Positions 35,072 to 43,642 are shown, counted from the first letter of the stretch. The stretch is 64,000 nt of DNA from CAVTSA01 sp963737225 (GCA_963737225.1 CAVTSA010000017.1:124001-188000); one strand, 5' to 3'. The notes: generated by a model not told the origin, from the sequence alone. Numbers and translations are program-made.

Positions 35072-36253
35072 GTGACGGTCCACACCGCGCGCACCCAGGT
35101 CGGGATCGTCGGCGCGGGTCCTGCGGGACTGCTCCTCGCCCACCTCCTGAGCCTGGACGGCATCGAGTCGGTCGTCCTGGAACGCCAGACTCGTGCTCAC
35201 GTCGAACACCGGGTTCGGGCCGGACTGCTCGAACCGGGAACGGTCGATCTCTTGAGCGCCGGCGGCGTCGGCGACCGGCTGACACGGGAGGCGCTGGTTC
35301 ACCACGGGATCCAGCTGCAATCCGACGGCGAGCGCCACCGCTTGGCGATCACTCAGCTGACCGGGGCCTCGCTCTTCGTGTACGGGCAGCAGGAGGTCGT
35401 CAAGGATCTGCTGGGCGCGCGAGACTCCACCGGCGCGCCGCTCCACTTCGAGGTGGAGGACGTCGAGCTCCACGATCTGACCGGGCCCCAACCGCGCCTC
35501 ACCTATCGCCACCACGGCGCCGGCCATGACCTGCGTTGCGATCTGATCGCCGGCTGCGACGGCTGGCATGGGGTGTCCCGGCCCTCGGTGCCGGGGGGCG
35601 CCCTGCAGCTCTATGAACGCGCGTTTCCTTTCGCCTGGCTCGGCATTCTGGCCGCGGTCCGGCCCTCGGTCGAGGAACTCGTGTACGTGCGCCACGACCG
35701 GGGGTTCGCGCTCCATTCCATGCGGTCCCCGAAGCTGAGCCGCCTCTACATCCAGGTTCCGGCCGGCACCACCCTGGCGGCGTGGCCCGACGGCCGCATC
35801 TGGGAGGAGCTCCAGACCCGGTTCCGCTTGCCCGGTTGGTCCCTGGAGGAGGGTCCGATCGTGGAGCGGAGCGTGGCCGAGCAGCACGCGTTCGTGGCCT
35901 CGCCCATGCGGTGGGGCAACCTGGTGCTTGCCGGTGACGCCGCTCACATCGTCCCTTCGACGGGCGCCAAGGGCCTGAACCTGGCGGTCAACGACGTCCG
36001 GCTCCTCGCGCCTGCCATCGTCGACTACCTGCGCCACGGCCGTTCGACCGGCCTCGGCGAGTACACGGAGACGGCGCTGCGCAAGGTCTGGCGGGCGCAG
36101 GAGTTCTCGAACCAGATGACGACCCTCCTCCACCGGCTGAGCGACGACGTCTGGGAGGTCGAGCTCCAGCGCGCACGACTCCGTCAGATCCGTACCTCGA
36201 CGCACATGGCGCGAGTGTTCGCCGAGAACTACGCAGGGGTCGCCCCGCTCTGA
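35072..36253 (+). CDS. pobA: 4-hydroxybenzoate 3-monooxygenase
   Basis: The product (393 residues) is a cytoplasmic FAD enzyme that turns 4-hydroxybenzoate into protocatechuate with NAD(P)H and O2. Motifs: GxGxxG in VGIVGAGPAGLLLAHLL, DG motif in IAGCDGWHGVSR, and the FAD-binding GDAAHIVPSTGAKGLNLAVND near residue 285. Length equals known PobA (about 390). It starts with GTG in leaderless fashion. Its product is the substrate of the pcaHGBC genes 4-7 kb to the right. Confidence 0.93.
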   Translation: MTVHTARTQVGIVGAGPAGLLLAHLLSLDGIESVVLERQTRAHVEHRVRAGLLEPGTVDLLSAGGVGDRLTREALVHHGIQLQSDGERHRLAITQLTGASLFVYGQQEVVKDLLGARDSTGAPLHFEVEDVELHDLTGPQPRLTYRHHGAGHDLRCDLIAGCDGWHGVSRPSVPGGALQLYERAFPFAWLGILAAVRPSVEELVYVRHDRGFALHSMRSPKLSRLYIQVPAGTTLAAWPDGRIWEELQTRFRLPGWSLEEGPIVERSVAEQHAFVASPMRWGNLVLAGDAAHIVPSTGAKGLNLAVNDVRLLAPAIVDYLRHGRSTGLGEYTETALRKVWRAQEFSNQMTTLLHRLSDDVWEVELQRARLRQIRTSTHMARVFAENYAGVAPL

Positions 36254-36414
36254 CCGTGTCCGCCGGCACCGGAATGGGGCACCATGGGAGGGTCCGACTT
36301 CGCCCCGGCATCCAGGACGAACGCCGGCGGGGAAAGGCACGGACCCCGTTTCCATTCGGACGAGGCGTGGTCTCGCCGGCGTGATCCCAGCAGGTCGGAC
36401 CCAGGAGGAGAACG

Positions 36415-37212
36415 GTGTTTCGCGGAGCCATCTTCGATGTCGACGGGGTCCTGGTGGACTCCCCCCACGAGCGCGCCTGGCGCGAATCTCTGCAGAGCTT
36501 GATGGACTCGCCGGCCTGGGCCACGGTCCGTCAGGCCAGCACCTGGTCACCGGAGGGATTCACCTCGCTGGTCTACGAGACCGAACTTTCGGGGAAGCCG
36601 CGGGAGGCGGGCGCGCTGGCCGCGCTCGAGTACTTCCACGTCCCCGACGCCCAGGGCCACGTGCAGGCATACGCGGACGCCAAGCAGGCGCGCCTGGAGC
36701 AGCTGATCCAGGCGGGTGACTTCCGCGCCTACGATGACGCGGTCCGCTTCGTCTTCAACGTCCACAACCGGGGCCTGCGTACGGTCTCGGCGTCGTCCTC
36801 CAAAAACGCCCGCGCGTTCCTGGAGAGGGTGAACCTGCAGTCGATCCTCGGGCAGGCCGAGGTCGAGGCCCACGACCTGAACCAGACGTCCACGCTCCTC
36901 GACATCCTCGACACCGACGTCTCCGGCCGCGACTTCCCGCACGGCAAGCCGGCGCCCGACATATTCCTGGGGGCCGCGGCCCAGCTGGGAGAACCGCCCG
37001 CGGTGTGCTTTGTGGTGGAGGACGCGGTGTCCGGCATCCAGGCGGCTCGGGCGGGCGCCATGGCGGGGCTCGGCACAGCACGCAAGGACGACGTGGCCAT
37101 GCTCGAGCAGGCCGGCGCGACGCTGGTCGTGACCAGCCTCGACGACGTCGACCTCGACGAGCTGACCCGGGGGACGCTGGTCAAGAAGGGAAGCACCGAG
37201 GCGGCCCGCTGA
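36415..37212 (+). CDS. HAD phosphatase/beta-phosphoglucomutase-like
   Basis: 265 residues. HAD motif I is IFDVDGVLVDSPHERAW (nucleophile Asp and acid Asp), motif II SASSSKNARAF, motif III Lys in FPHGKPAPDIF, motif IV VVEDAVSGIQAARAG. A cap domain lies between I and II. Members act on sugar phosphates. GTG start after GGAGGAGAACG. It overlaps the trehalose-phosphatase gene, suggesting a joint role in trehalose or glucose-phosphate handling. Confidence 0.85.
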   Translation: MFRGAIFDVDGVLVDSPHERAWRESLQSLMDSPAWATVRQASTWSPEGFTSLVYETELSGKPREAGALAALEYFHVPDAQGHVQAYADAKQARLEQLIQAGDFRAYDDAVRFVFNVHNRGLRTVSASSSKNARAFLERVNLQSILGQAEVEAHDLNQTSTLLDILDTDVSGRDFPHGKPAPDIFLGAAAQLGEPPAVCFVVEDAVSGIQAARAGAMAGLGTARKDDVAMLEQAGATLVVTSLDDVDLDELTRGTLVKKGSTEAAR

Positions 37213-38000
37213 GCGGGGCGGGTCCGGCGCGCGAGCGGCCGGACGCCCTTGAGCATCTGAGGCGGTTCGAGGGCCGGCCCCTGGCGCTGTTCCTCGATTA
37301 CGACGGCACCCTGACGCCGATCGTCGAGGACGCGTCGCAGGCGCGGCTGTCGCCCGGGATGCGGGCGGCGCTGGCGGGGGTCTCGGAACGCTGGCCGGTG
37401 GCGATCGTCACCGGTCGGGACCTGGCGACCCTCCAGAGCCTGACCGGGCCCTCCACCCTCACCGTCGCGGCCAGCCACGGGTTCCAGATCTGGAGCCCGC
37501 GAGGCGGTGCACGTCCCGCCCCGGCCGTGGATCATGACCTGCTGGCCAGGGTGGCGGCGCAGGCCCGGGTTGCCACCGCCGGTCTCCCCGGGGTGGAGGT
37601 CGAGGTCAAGCCGTACTCGGTCGCGGTCCACGAGCGTCGCGCTTCCTCCTCGGCAGCGGAGGAGGTTCGCGAGCTGGTGCACCAACTGGTGGCCGAGTCG
37701 AGGGGGGAGCTGCGGGTGACGCCTGGCCGGCACGTCTACGAGCTCCAGCCCGACCTCGATTGGCACAAGGGGCGAGCGGTCGAGCGGCTGCTGGAGGACC
37801 TCGACCCCGCCGCGTTTGCGGTGTACATCGGAGACGACATCACGGACGAGGACGGCTTTCGAGCGGTCACCGGCCGGGGTGCGGGCATCCTGGTCCTCAG
37901 CAGCGAGCGCGGGGATCAGCCGACGGACGCCACCTACACGCTGCGCGGGGTGCCGGAGGTGGAGCGTTTCCTCCGCGCGCTCGCCGATCCCCCCACCTGA
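37209..38000 (+). CDS. otsB: trehalose-6-phosphate phosphatase
   Basis: About 263 residues. Motifs: LFLDYDGTLTPIV near the start, IVTGRDL, WHKGRAVERLL (catalytic Lys) and YIGDDITDEDGF. The enzyme removes phosphate from trehalose 6-phosphate. No ATG, GTG or TTG is available at a sensible place: the frame is open far upstream inside the HAD gene, but the protein similarity starts near codon 15 after a CTG at 37209, which overlaps the HAD stop (CTGA) and follows GAGG at 9 bases. A CTG start or a frameshift fusion with the HAD protein are the options. Confidence 0.88.
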   Translation: MSGAGPARERPDALEHLRRFEGRPLALFLDYDGTLTPIVEDASQARLSPGMRAALAGVSERWPVAIVTGRDLATLQSLTGPSTLTVAASHGFQIWSPRGGARPAPAVDHDLLARVAAQARVATAGLPGVEVEVKPYSVAVHERRASSSAAEEVRELVHQLVAESRGELRVTPGRHVYELQPDLDWHKGRAVERLLEDLDPAAFAVYIGDDITDEDGFRAVTGRGAGILVLSSERGDQPTDATYTLRGVPEVERFLRALADPPT

Positions 38001-38008
38001 CCCACCCG

Positions 38009-38104
38009 TTGGTGCCCCAATCGCCCTTTCCCGGGGTCAGGAGTGGGGCGTTGGTGCACCAGTCGCCCTCTTGCGGCGTCAGGAATGGGGCGTTGGTGCA
38101 CCAA
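38009..38104. repeat. triple palindrome element, TTGGTGCACCAA type, period 42
   Basis: Cores at 38009 (TTGGTGCCCCAA), 38051 (TTGGTGCACCAG) and 38093 (TTGGTGCACCAA), each exactly 42 bases apart. Each core is flanked by GGGGCG on the left (last two) and TCGCCC on the right (first two), extending the dyad. It lies between the convergent ends of otsB and an aldo/keto reductase gene. Confidence 0.88.
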
Positions 38105-38128
38105 GGGCCCCTTCTCGGTAGCGGCGGG

Positions 38129-39172
38129 TCAGTCCCGGGCGGGCTCCTGCTGCCGGTAGACGAGCTGCGCCGGGCTCATCTTGTTCTGGTGCCAGATCGG
38201 GTAGGGCAGCGGCCGCGCCGACACCCGGTCCAGGCGCCGCACCTCCTCAGGGGTGAGTTCCCAGGCCGCCGCCTTCAAGTTGTCCTCCAGCTGCTGCTGC
38301 GTGCGCGCACCGACGATCACCGACGTCACCGCCGGCCGCCGCAGCAGCCAGTTCAGCGAGACCTGCGCCACGCTGACCTCGCGCTCGTCCGCGATCTCCC
38401 GCAGGGCGTCGAGCGTGGCCCAGGCGGTGTCGTAGTCGACGGTGCCGGTGTCACCGCGCCAGTCGCGCCGGGTTCCTTTCTCGGGCATCTCGCCGCGCTT
38501 CTGCTTCCCGGACAGGAAGCCGCCGGCGAGCGGCGACCAGACCAGGACGCCAAGACCCTGGTCGAGGCAGAGGGGAACCAGCTCGTGCTCGAGCTCCCGC
38601 GCCACCAGGCTGTAGTAGGCCTGGTGGGTGACGTAGCGCTCGAACCCTCGCCGCTCGGACACCGAGAGCGCCTTCATCAGATGCCAGGCCGAGTAGTTGG
38701 AGCAGCCGATGTAGCGGACCTTCCCCTGCCTGACCAGGTCGTCGAGGGCCCGCAGCGTCTCCTCCAGCGGGGTCGTCTCGTCGATCGTGTGTACCTGGTA
38801 GAGGTCGATGTAGTCGGTCTTCAGGCGCCGCAGGCTCGCCTCGCAGGCCTCCAGGATGTGCTTGCGTGACTGCCCGGCGTCATTGGGGCCGGAACCCATC
38901 CGCCCGTTGACCTTGGTGGCCACCAGCACCTGCCGGCGGCGGTCGCCCAATGCCTCGCCCAGGATCTCCTCCGACTGCCCCTGCGAGTACGCGTCCGCGG
39001 TGTCGAAGAGATTGATCCCCGCCTCCAGCGACGCGTCGACCATGGCCCGCGCGGCGCTCCCATCGACCCGGCCCATCAGGTTGTCGCCGCCGTGGCCGAA
39101 CGTCATCGTGCCCAGCGTGAGCGCCGACACTCTGGCACCGCTGCCGCCCAGGCTGCGCAGCTCCATCGTCAT
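38129..39172 (-). CDS. aldo/keto reductase
   Basis: The product has 347 residues: RSLGGSGARVSALTLGTMTFG, FDTADAYSQGQSEE (catalytic Tyr), VATKVNGRMG, YIDLYQVHTID, and GARTQQQLEDNLKAA near the end. This is the YghZ/IolS-like group of NADP(H) enzymes. A strong ribosome site (AGGAGGTGA) fixes the ATG at 39172. It is the last gene of the pca run, 78 bases after pcaC, and may act on a related aromatic aldehyde, although this is only positional. Confidence 0.9.
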   Translation of the reverse strand: MTMELRSLGGSGARVSALTLGTMTFGHGGDNLMGRVDGSAARAMVDASLEAGINLFDTADAYSQGQSEEILGEALGDRRRQVLVATKVNGRMGSGPNDAGQSRKHILEACEASLRRLKTDYIDLYQVHTIDETTPLEETLRALDDLVRQGKVRYIGCSNYSAWHLMKALSVSERRGFERYVTHQAYYSLVARELEHELVPLCLDQGLGVLVWSPLAGGFLSGKQKRGEMPEKGTRRDWRGDTGTVDYDTAWATLDALREIADEREVSVAQVSLNWLLRRPAVTSVIVGARTQQQLEDNLKAAAWELTPEEVRRLDRVSARPLPYPIWHQNKMSPAQLVYRQQEPARD

Positions 39173-39250
39173 CTCTTCACCTCCTGCTCGGTTCGAACCG
39201 GGGCCTCCGCCCACTCACCATCCGACCAATCATGCGGGACCCATCCGGCC

Positions 39251-39628
39251 TCACGAAGCGTCGTCGGTGCCCAGGGTGTCCTCGGCGATCTCGAACGCGG
39301 TCCGCGCCGCGGGCACCCCGGCGTACACGGCCGTGTGCAGGAGGACCTCCGAGATCTCCTCTTCGGTGAGGCCGTTGCGGAGCGCGGCGCGGACGTGCAG
39401 CGGGATCTCACCGGTCCGGCCGAGCGCGGTCAGCACCGCGAGCGTGATGCAGCTGCGAGTCTTCCGGTCCAGCCCCGGGCGCGTCCAGACGCTGCCCCAG
39501 GCGGTTCGCGTCAGGTAGTCCTGGAACGGACGCCGAAACTCACTGGGGGTGCTCTGCCGGTCGACGTATTCGTCGCCCAGCACCTCCCGTCGGACGCGGT
39601 TCCCGGCTTCCCACAGCGGGTCGTTCAT
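39251..39628 (-). CDS. pcaC: 4-carboxymuconolactone decarboxylase
   Basis: 125 residues, the AhpD-like helical fold: EYVDRQSTPSEFRRPFQDYLT, LDRKTRSCITLAVLTALGR, EIPLHVRAALRNGLTEEEI, EVLLHTAVYAGVPAAR. It removes CO2 from 4-carboxymuconolactone to give beta-ketoadipate enol-lactone. The ATG at 39628 is 7 bases after AGGAGG and overlaps the pcaB stop (TGATG). A fused PcaD domain is not present. Confidence 0.93.
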   Translation of the reverse strand: MNDPLWEAGNRVRREVLGDEYVDRQSTPSEFRRPFQDYLTRTAWGSVWTRPGLDRKTRSCITLAVLTALGRTGEIPLHVRAALRNGLTEEEISEVLLHTAVYAGVPAARTAFEIAEDTLGTDDAS

Positions 39629-40773
39629 CACCATCCCTCCTGGGCGTGTTCGACGAGTCGGGCGCCGGCGGCCACCCCCTCCTCGAGATCGCTGTCGAGA
39701 CCCGAGGACGCCAGGTTCTGCAGCATGCGGTCCGGATCCACCTCGAGGCGCCCCAGCGATTCGCGGACCCAGCCGGCACCGCTCCCGCTCACCCGGAGCA
39801 GCTCGAGCACCGGCTCCCACTCGGCCTGCCAGGCACCCGCCGCCCGCTGCAGGTCCCCGATCTGCGCCTGCCCCAGCGTGGCGAGCAAACCGGGTGCTCG
39901 TGCCGCGCAGGCGACGGCACCGATCGCCGCCACCGGGTTCTGCTTGTGGGCCATCGCCGAGGAGCCACCTCGGCCCGGCTCGGGTCGCTCGCGCACCTCC
40001 CCCACCTCTCCCTGGCCGAGCAGCGTCACGTCCCGCCCGACCTTCCCCGCCGCTCCGGCCAGCCCGGTGAGCGCCGCACCCAGAGCCAGCACCCGGCCGC
40101 GACGGTCGTGCCAGGGCAGGTCGGGTGGCCGCAGGTCGAGCCGGCGGGCCAGGACATGCGTGAGCTCCGCCGCGTGCGCGCCCCAGGCCTGCTGCGTTCC
40201 CGCGGCGCCGCCCAGCTGCACGGCGAGCACGTCGCTGCGCACCCGCCGCAACTCTTGATGAGCTTCGGTCAGGGCGGCCGCCCACCCCGCAGCCACCAGC
40301 CCGAACGTGGTCGGCGCCGCCGGCTGCAGGAGCGTCCGGGCCAGCATCGGGGTACGCGCGTGGTCACGGGCCAGCCGCCTCGCCTCACCGACCGCGGCTC
40401 TGACGTCGCGCACGATGCGGGGCAGCGCGCGCCCGGCCACCAGCATGCTCGCGGTGTCGAGGACGTCCTGGCTGGTCGCTCCGAGGTGGACGTACGGCGC
40501 CGCCTCCGGGCCCACGCGCTCCCGAAGGGCGGCGACCAGTGGGATCACGGGCTGGAAGGTCGACCTGGCCGCCCTCCCCAGCGCGTCCGCGTCGTACTCG
40601 CCCGCGGCGGCGTGGGCTGCGACCGCGTCCGCCGCCGTCTGGGGGACCATGCCCAGCTCGGCCTGAGCGGCGGTCAGCGCCGCCTCCACGTCGAGCATCG
40701 CCTGCAGGTAGGCATCACCCGCCAGCTCGCCCGCCGCCGCCCCCCCGTCGAACAGGGGCTCGAACACGCTCAC
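39628..40773 (-). CDS. pcaB: 3-carboxy-cis,cis-muconate cycloisomerase
   Basis: The product (381 residues) is a fumarase/aspartase-superfamily enzyme that closes 3-carboxy-cis,cis-muconate to 4-carboxymuconolactone. The signature GGSSAMAHKQNP (about residue 275) and the region HLGATSQDVLDTA are present. GTG at 40773 follows GAGG; a second GTG lies 6 bases upstream. Slightly shorter than the usual 400-450 residues. It shares 1 base of its stop with pcaC. Confidence 0.92.
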   Translation of the reverse strand: MSVFEPLFDGGAAAGELAGDAYLQAMLDVEAALTAAQAELGMVPQTAADAVAAHAAAGEYDADALGRAARSTFQPVIPLVAALRERVGPEAAPYVHLGATSQDVLDTASMLVAGRALPRIVRDVRAAVGEARRLARDHARTPMLARTLLQPAAPTTFGLVAAGWAAALTEAHQELRRVRSDVLAVQLGGAAGTQQAWGAHAAELTHVLARRLDLRPPDLPWHDRRGRVLALGAALTGLAGAAGKVGRDVTLLGQGEVGEVRERPEPGRGGSSAMAHKQNPVAAIGAVACAARAPGLLATLGQAQIGDLQRAAGAWQAEWEPVLELLRVSGSGAGWVRESLGRLEVDPDRMLQNLASSGLDSDLEEGVAAGARLVEHAQEGW

Positions 40774-40788
40774 CCCCACCTCAAAAAC

Positions 40789-40852
40789 GCCCGTTTGCTA
40801 GCGGATAGGTCCTTCCCGCTCCGGAATAACGCCCATGTGCTAGCAAACGGGC
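40789..40852. repeat. paired palindrome element, GCTAGC type, spacing 42, inside the pca operon
   Basis: GCCCGTTTGCTAGC (40789-40802) and its exact reverse complement GCTAGCAAACGGGC (40839-40852) enclose 36 bases; the two GCTAGC cores (40797 and 40839) are 42 bases apart. It occupies the only gap between pcaG and pcaB, so a long RNA hairpin could separate their expression. Confidence 0.85.
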
Positions 40853-40857
40853 CAAGG

Positions 40858-41433
40858 TCAGACGTCGAAGAACACGGTCTCGCCTGCGCCCTGCAGGTGG
40901 ATGTCGAACTGGTAGCCGCCTTCGACCCTCCCGGCGAGAAGCGTCGAGCGGCGGCCGGCCGGCACGTGCTCGAGCACCGGGTCCTCGGCGTTGGCCTCCG
41001 GCTCGTCCGCGAAGTAGAGGCGCGTCACCAGGTGCCGCAGCATGCCGCGAGCCATCACGATCACGTCCAGGTGGGGCGCCTGCAGCGTCCCCTCCGGACC
41101 TGGCACCCGGCCCGGCTTGAGGGTGACGATCTCGTACCCGGCCGGCTCGCCGTCCGCGGCGGGATCGGTGCCGCAGCGCGCGAACCCTCGAAAGCCGGGC
41201 GTCCGGGTCGGCCCGTGGTGGTCCCAGAGGTCGGCGAAGCGTCCCTCGGGATCGGCCTGCCAGGTCTCCACGATGGCGTCCGGCACCAGCTCCCCGGCAC
41301 CGTCGTAGACGCCCCCGCGGATCGTGATCGCCCCTCGCGTCTCGGGCGGCACCACGTACTGCCCGGTGGGCCAGGGGAGACCGATCGCGAAGAACGGCCC
41401 CACCGTCTGCGAAGGCGTCTGAGGGGAGATCAA
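40858..41433 (-). CDS. pcaG: protocatechuate 3,4-dioxygenase alpha subunit
   Basis: A product of 191 residues: QTPSQTVGPFFAIGL at the start, IVETWQADPEGRFAD, FARCGTD, and a closing region ending DIHLQGAGETVFFDV. It forms the heteromer with PcaH but lacks the iron ligands, as usual. The start is a TTG at 41433 that overlaps the pcaH stop (TTGA), the only start consistent with the family N-terminus. Confidence 0.93.
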   Translation of the reverse strand: MISPQTPSQTVGPFFAIGLPWPTGQYVVPPETRGAITIRGGVYDGAGELVPDAIVETWQADPEGRFADLWDHHGPTRTPGFRGFARCGTDPAADGEPAGYEIVTLKPGRVPGPEGTLQAPHLDVIVMARGMLRHLVTRLYFADEPEANAEDPVLEHVPAGRRSTLLAGRVEGGYQFDIHLQGAGETVFFDV

Positions 41434-42206
41434 AACCGTTCCTCGATCGGTGTCGCCGCGGGGCCGCGCAGGAAGATGTCGAAGCTGTAGCCCACAGCCC
41501 AGTTCTCCTCCGAGTCGTGGATCGAGAGGCCGGCGACCATCCGGTTGCGCGCCTGCTCGTCGCGGACCGCCATGAAGATGGGGTCGTACGGAGCCCAGGG
41601 GTCGCCCGGGAAGAACATCTGCGTCACCAGGCGCTGCCCGATCGCCCGGCCCAGGAGCGAGAAGTGGATGTGGGCCTGGCGCCACGCGTTGTAGCCGTTG
41701 CCCCAGGGATAGGGGCCGGGCTTGATGGTGAGGAACCGGTAGCGGCCCTCATCGTCCGTGACGCACCGCCCGGCACCGCTGAAGTTGGGGTCCAGGGGGG
41801 CGGGCCAGCGGTCCACGTGATGGCGGTAGCGTCCCGCCGCGTTCGCCTGCCAGATCTCGACCAGCGTGTTCCGGAGCGGCTTCCCCTCGGTGTCCATGAC
41901 GCGGCCCTGGACGATGATCCGCTCGCCGATCGGCTCCCCGCCGTGCTGGTGGGTGAGGTCGCTGTCGAGCGGTCCGATCACGCGAGGGTCGCCGAGCCGG
42001 GGGCCCGTGATCTCGGTCAGCGTCTGGGGCATGTAGACGAGCGGCTGCTTGGGATGCCGGAGGACGCTCGACTTGTAGGCAGGCGTATCCAGGTCGGGGT
42101 CGGGAGTTGCGGTCCGTTGGTAGGCGAGCGGCGTCAGCAGCGCCACCGGTTTGGGGCGCGGCGGGAGCTCCAGGTCAGGCGGTGGCTTCACATCGGACGT
42201 GGCCAT
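41430..42206 (-). CDS. pcaH: protocatechuate 3,4-dioxygenase beta subunit
   Basis: 258 residues; it binds the catalytic non-haem Fe(III) and splits protocatechuate between the hydroxyl carbons. Ligand motifs: GPYPWGNGYNAWRQAHIHFSL (two His as HIH, Tyr residues before) and NAAGRYRHH with a further Tyr. The ATG at 42206 is 8 bases after CATACT on the minus strand and has no Shine-Dalgarno. First gene of pcaHGBC; divergent from the aldehyde dehydrogenase gene with 65 bases between. Confidence 0.94.
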   Translation of the reverse strand: MATSDVKPPPDLELPPRPKPVALLTPLAYQRTATPDPDLDTPAYKSSVLRHPKQPLVYMPQTLTEITGPRLGDPRVIGPLDSDLTHQHGGEPIGERIIVQGRVMDTEGKPLRNTLVEIWQANAAGRYRHHVDRWPAPLDPNFSGAGRCVTDDEGRYRFLTIKPGPYPWGNGYNAWRQAHIHFSLLGRAIGQRLVTQMFFPGDPWAPYDPIFMAVRDEQARNRMVAGLSIHDSEENWAVGYSFDIFLRGPAATPIEERF

Positions 42207-42271
42207 CAGGCGCCAGTATGCGCGGCCGTAGCATCGTGCGGTCACTCACCGGTGAATAAGGAGAAGAGCCC

Positions 42272-43642
42272 GTGGCAGCCATCGTCAGTCGTTCGCCCTT
42301 CGCCCCCTCCGACGTCGTCGTCGAGGCGCCGGATTGGAATGAGCCCGAGATCACGGCCGGAGTCCAGGCGGCACGCGCGGCGGGCGAGCTCTGGCGTCAC
42401 GAGCCCGCCCCCAACCGGGCGGCTGCCCTGCGTCACGCCGCCGAGGCGGTGGAGACGCACGCCGGCGAGCTGGCCGATCTGATCGTTCGCGAGGTCGGGA
42501 AGCCGCGCGCCGAGGCACCGGGCGAGGTGGCGCGCGCGGTGGGCATCCTGCACTACTACGCGCAGCAGGTCCTGGACCCCGATGGGGAGACGTTCCCCTC
42601 GCCCGACGGGTCGAGCCTGCTCTACTTCCGCCGCCGGCCGCGCGGGGTGGTGACCCTGATCACGCCCTGGAACTTCCCGATCGCGATCCCGATGTGGAAG
42701 GCGGCGCCCGCTCTCGCCTACGGGAACGCGGTCCTGCTGAAGCCGGCCTCGGAGGCGGTCGCGATGGCGCTCCGGCTGGAGGAGATCTTCCGGCCGCTCT
42801 TCCCACCGGGCCTGTTCCAGGTCGCGCCCGGGCACGCGTCGACCGCACAGGCGCTGCTCCGTGCCAGCGACGCGGTGTCGTTCACCGGCTCCACCGAGAC
42901 CGGCCGGGCGGTGGCCGCGGCCGCGGTCGCGGCGGGGATCCCGGCGCAGTGCGAGATGGGCGGCCAGAACGCGTCGGTGGTGCTCCCGGACGCCGACCTG
43001 GACCAGGCAGCCAGGCAGATCGCCTGGGCCTCCTTCGCGTTCGCGGGCCAGAAGTGCACGGCGACCAGCCGGGTGGTGGTGGTGGGTGAAACCGGCCGGG
43101 CGGTGGAGGCCCTGGAGGCGGCCATCGACGGGCTCCCGGTCGGAGACCCGGCGGCAGCCGGCACGCAGGTCGGCCCGGTGATCGACGAAGGGGCCCGCGC
43201 CCGCATGCTGGAGGCCGCCGAGGAGGCGTCCCGCGCCGGTGGCACACTGGTGCGCGGCGGAAAGGCGGCCCCCGGCGCCGGCTGGATGGTCGAGCCGACG
43301 CTGGTCACGGGCCTCGGCCCCGAGGCCGCGCTCAACCAGCGCGAGGTGTTCGCCCCCTTCGCCACCGTGATCGCCGCTCGGGACCTGGACGACGCGATCG
43401 CCATCGTCAACGGGGTCGAGTACGGGCTGGTCACCTCCGTCTACACCAAGGACCTGCCGTCGGTGCTGCGCGTCGCCGACCGCCTGGACACCGGGATGGT
43501 CCGGGTCAACGCTCCCACCGCCGGTGTCGACTACTACGCGCCGTTCGGGGGCGAAAAGCACTCCAGCTACGGCCCGCGCGAGCAGGGCAAGGCGGCGCGG
43601 GAGTTCTACACCACCACGCATACGTTCACCATCGCCCCTTAG
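42272..43642 (+). CDS. aldehyde dehydrogenase, alpha-ketoglutarate-semialdehyde type
   Basis: The product has 456 residues with all ALDH motifs: TPWNFPIAIPMWKAAPAL, FTGSTETGR, CEMGGQNASVV (catalytic Glu region), FAGQKCTATSR (catalytic Cys). The end PTAGVDYYAPFGGEKHSSYG with GPREQGKAAREFYTT is the signature of ketoglutarate-semialdehyde dehydrogenases of the oxidative pentose/hexarate pathways. GTG start after AAGGAG. The lactonase and cupin genes that follow support a sugar-acid route; a role in aromatic aldehyde oxidation next to pcaH is the alternative. Confidence 0.88.
   Translation: MAAIVSRSPFAPSDVVVEAPDWNEPEITAGVQAARAAGELWRHEPAPNRAAALRHAAEAVETHAGELADLIVREVGKPRAEAPGEVARAVGILHYYAQQVLDPDGETFPSPDGSSLLYFRRRPRGVVTLITPWNFPIAIPMWKAAPALAYGNAVLLKPASEAVAMALRLEEIFRPLFPPGLFQVAPGHASTAQALLRASDAVSFTGSTETGRAVAAAAVAAGIPAQCEMGGQNASVVLPDADLDQAARQIAWASFAFAGQKCTATSRVVVVGETGRAVEALEAAIDGLPVGDPAAAGTQVGPVIDEGARARMLEAAEEASRAGGTLVRGGKAAPGAGWMVEPTLVTGLGPEAALNQREVFAPFATVIAARDLDDAIAIVNGVEYGLVTSVYTKDLPSVLRVADRLDTGMVRVNAPTAGVDYYAPFGGEKHSSYGPREQGKAAREFYTTTHTFTIAP

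Noticed and set aside
34625..36550. Minus-strand frame of 641 codons opposite pobA
   Set aside because: pobA on the plus strand shows all FAD motifs; the minus frame is a shadow, except perhaps its last 46 codons listed as a weak peptide.
37674..37686. GGTGCACCAA in otsB as another palindrome element
   Set aside because: Single copy, no partner 42 bases away, and inside coding sequence.
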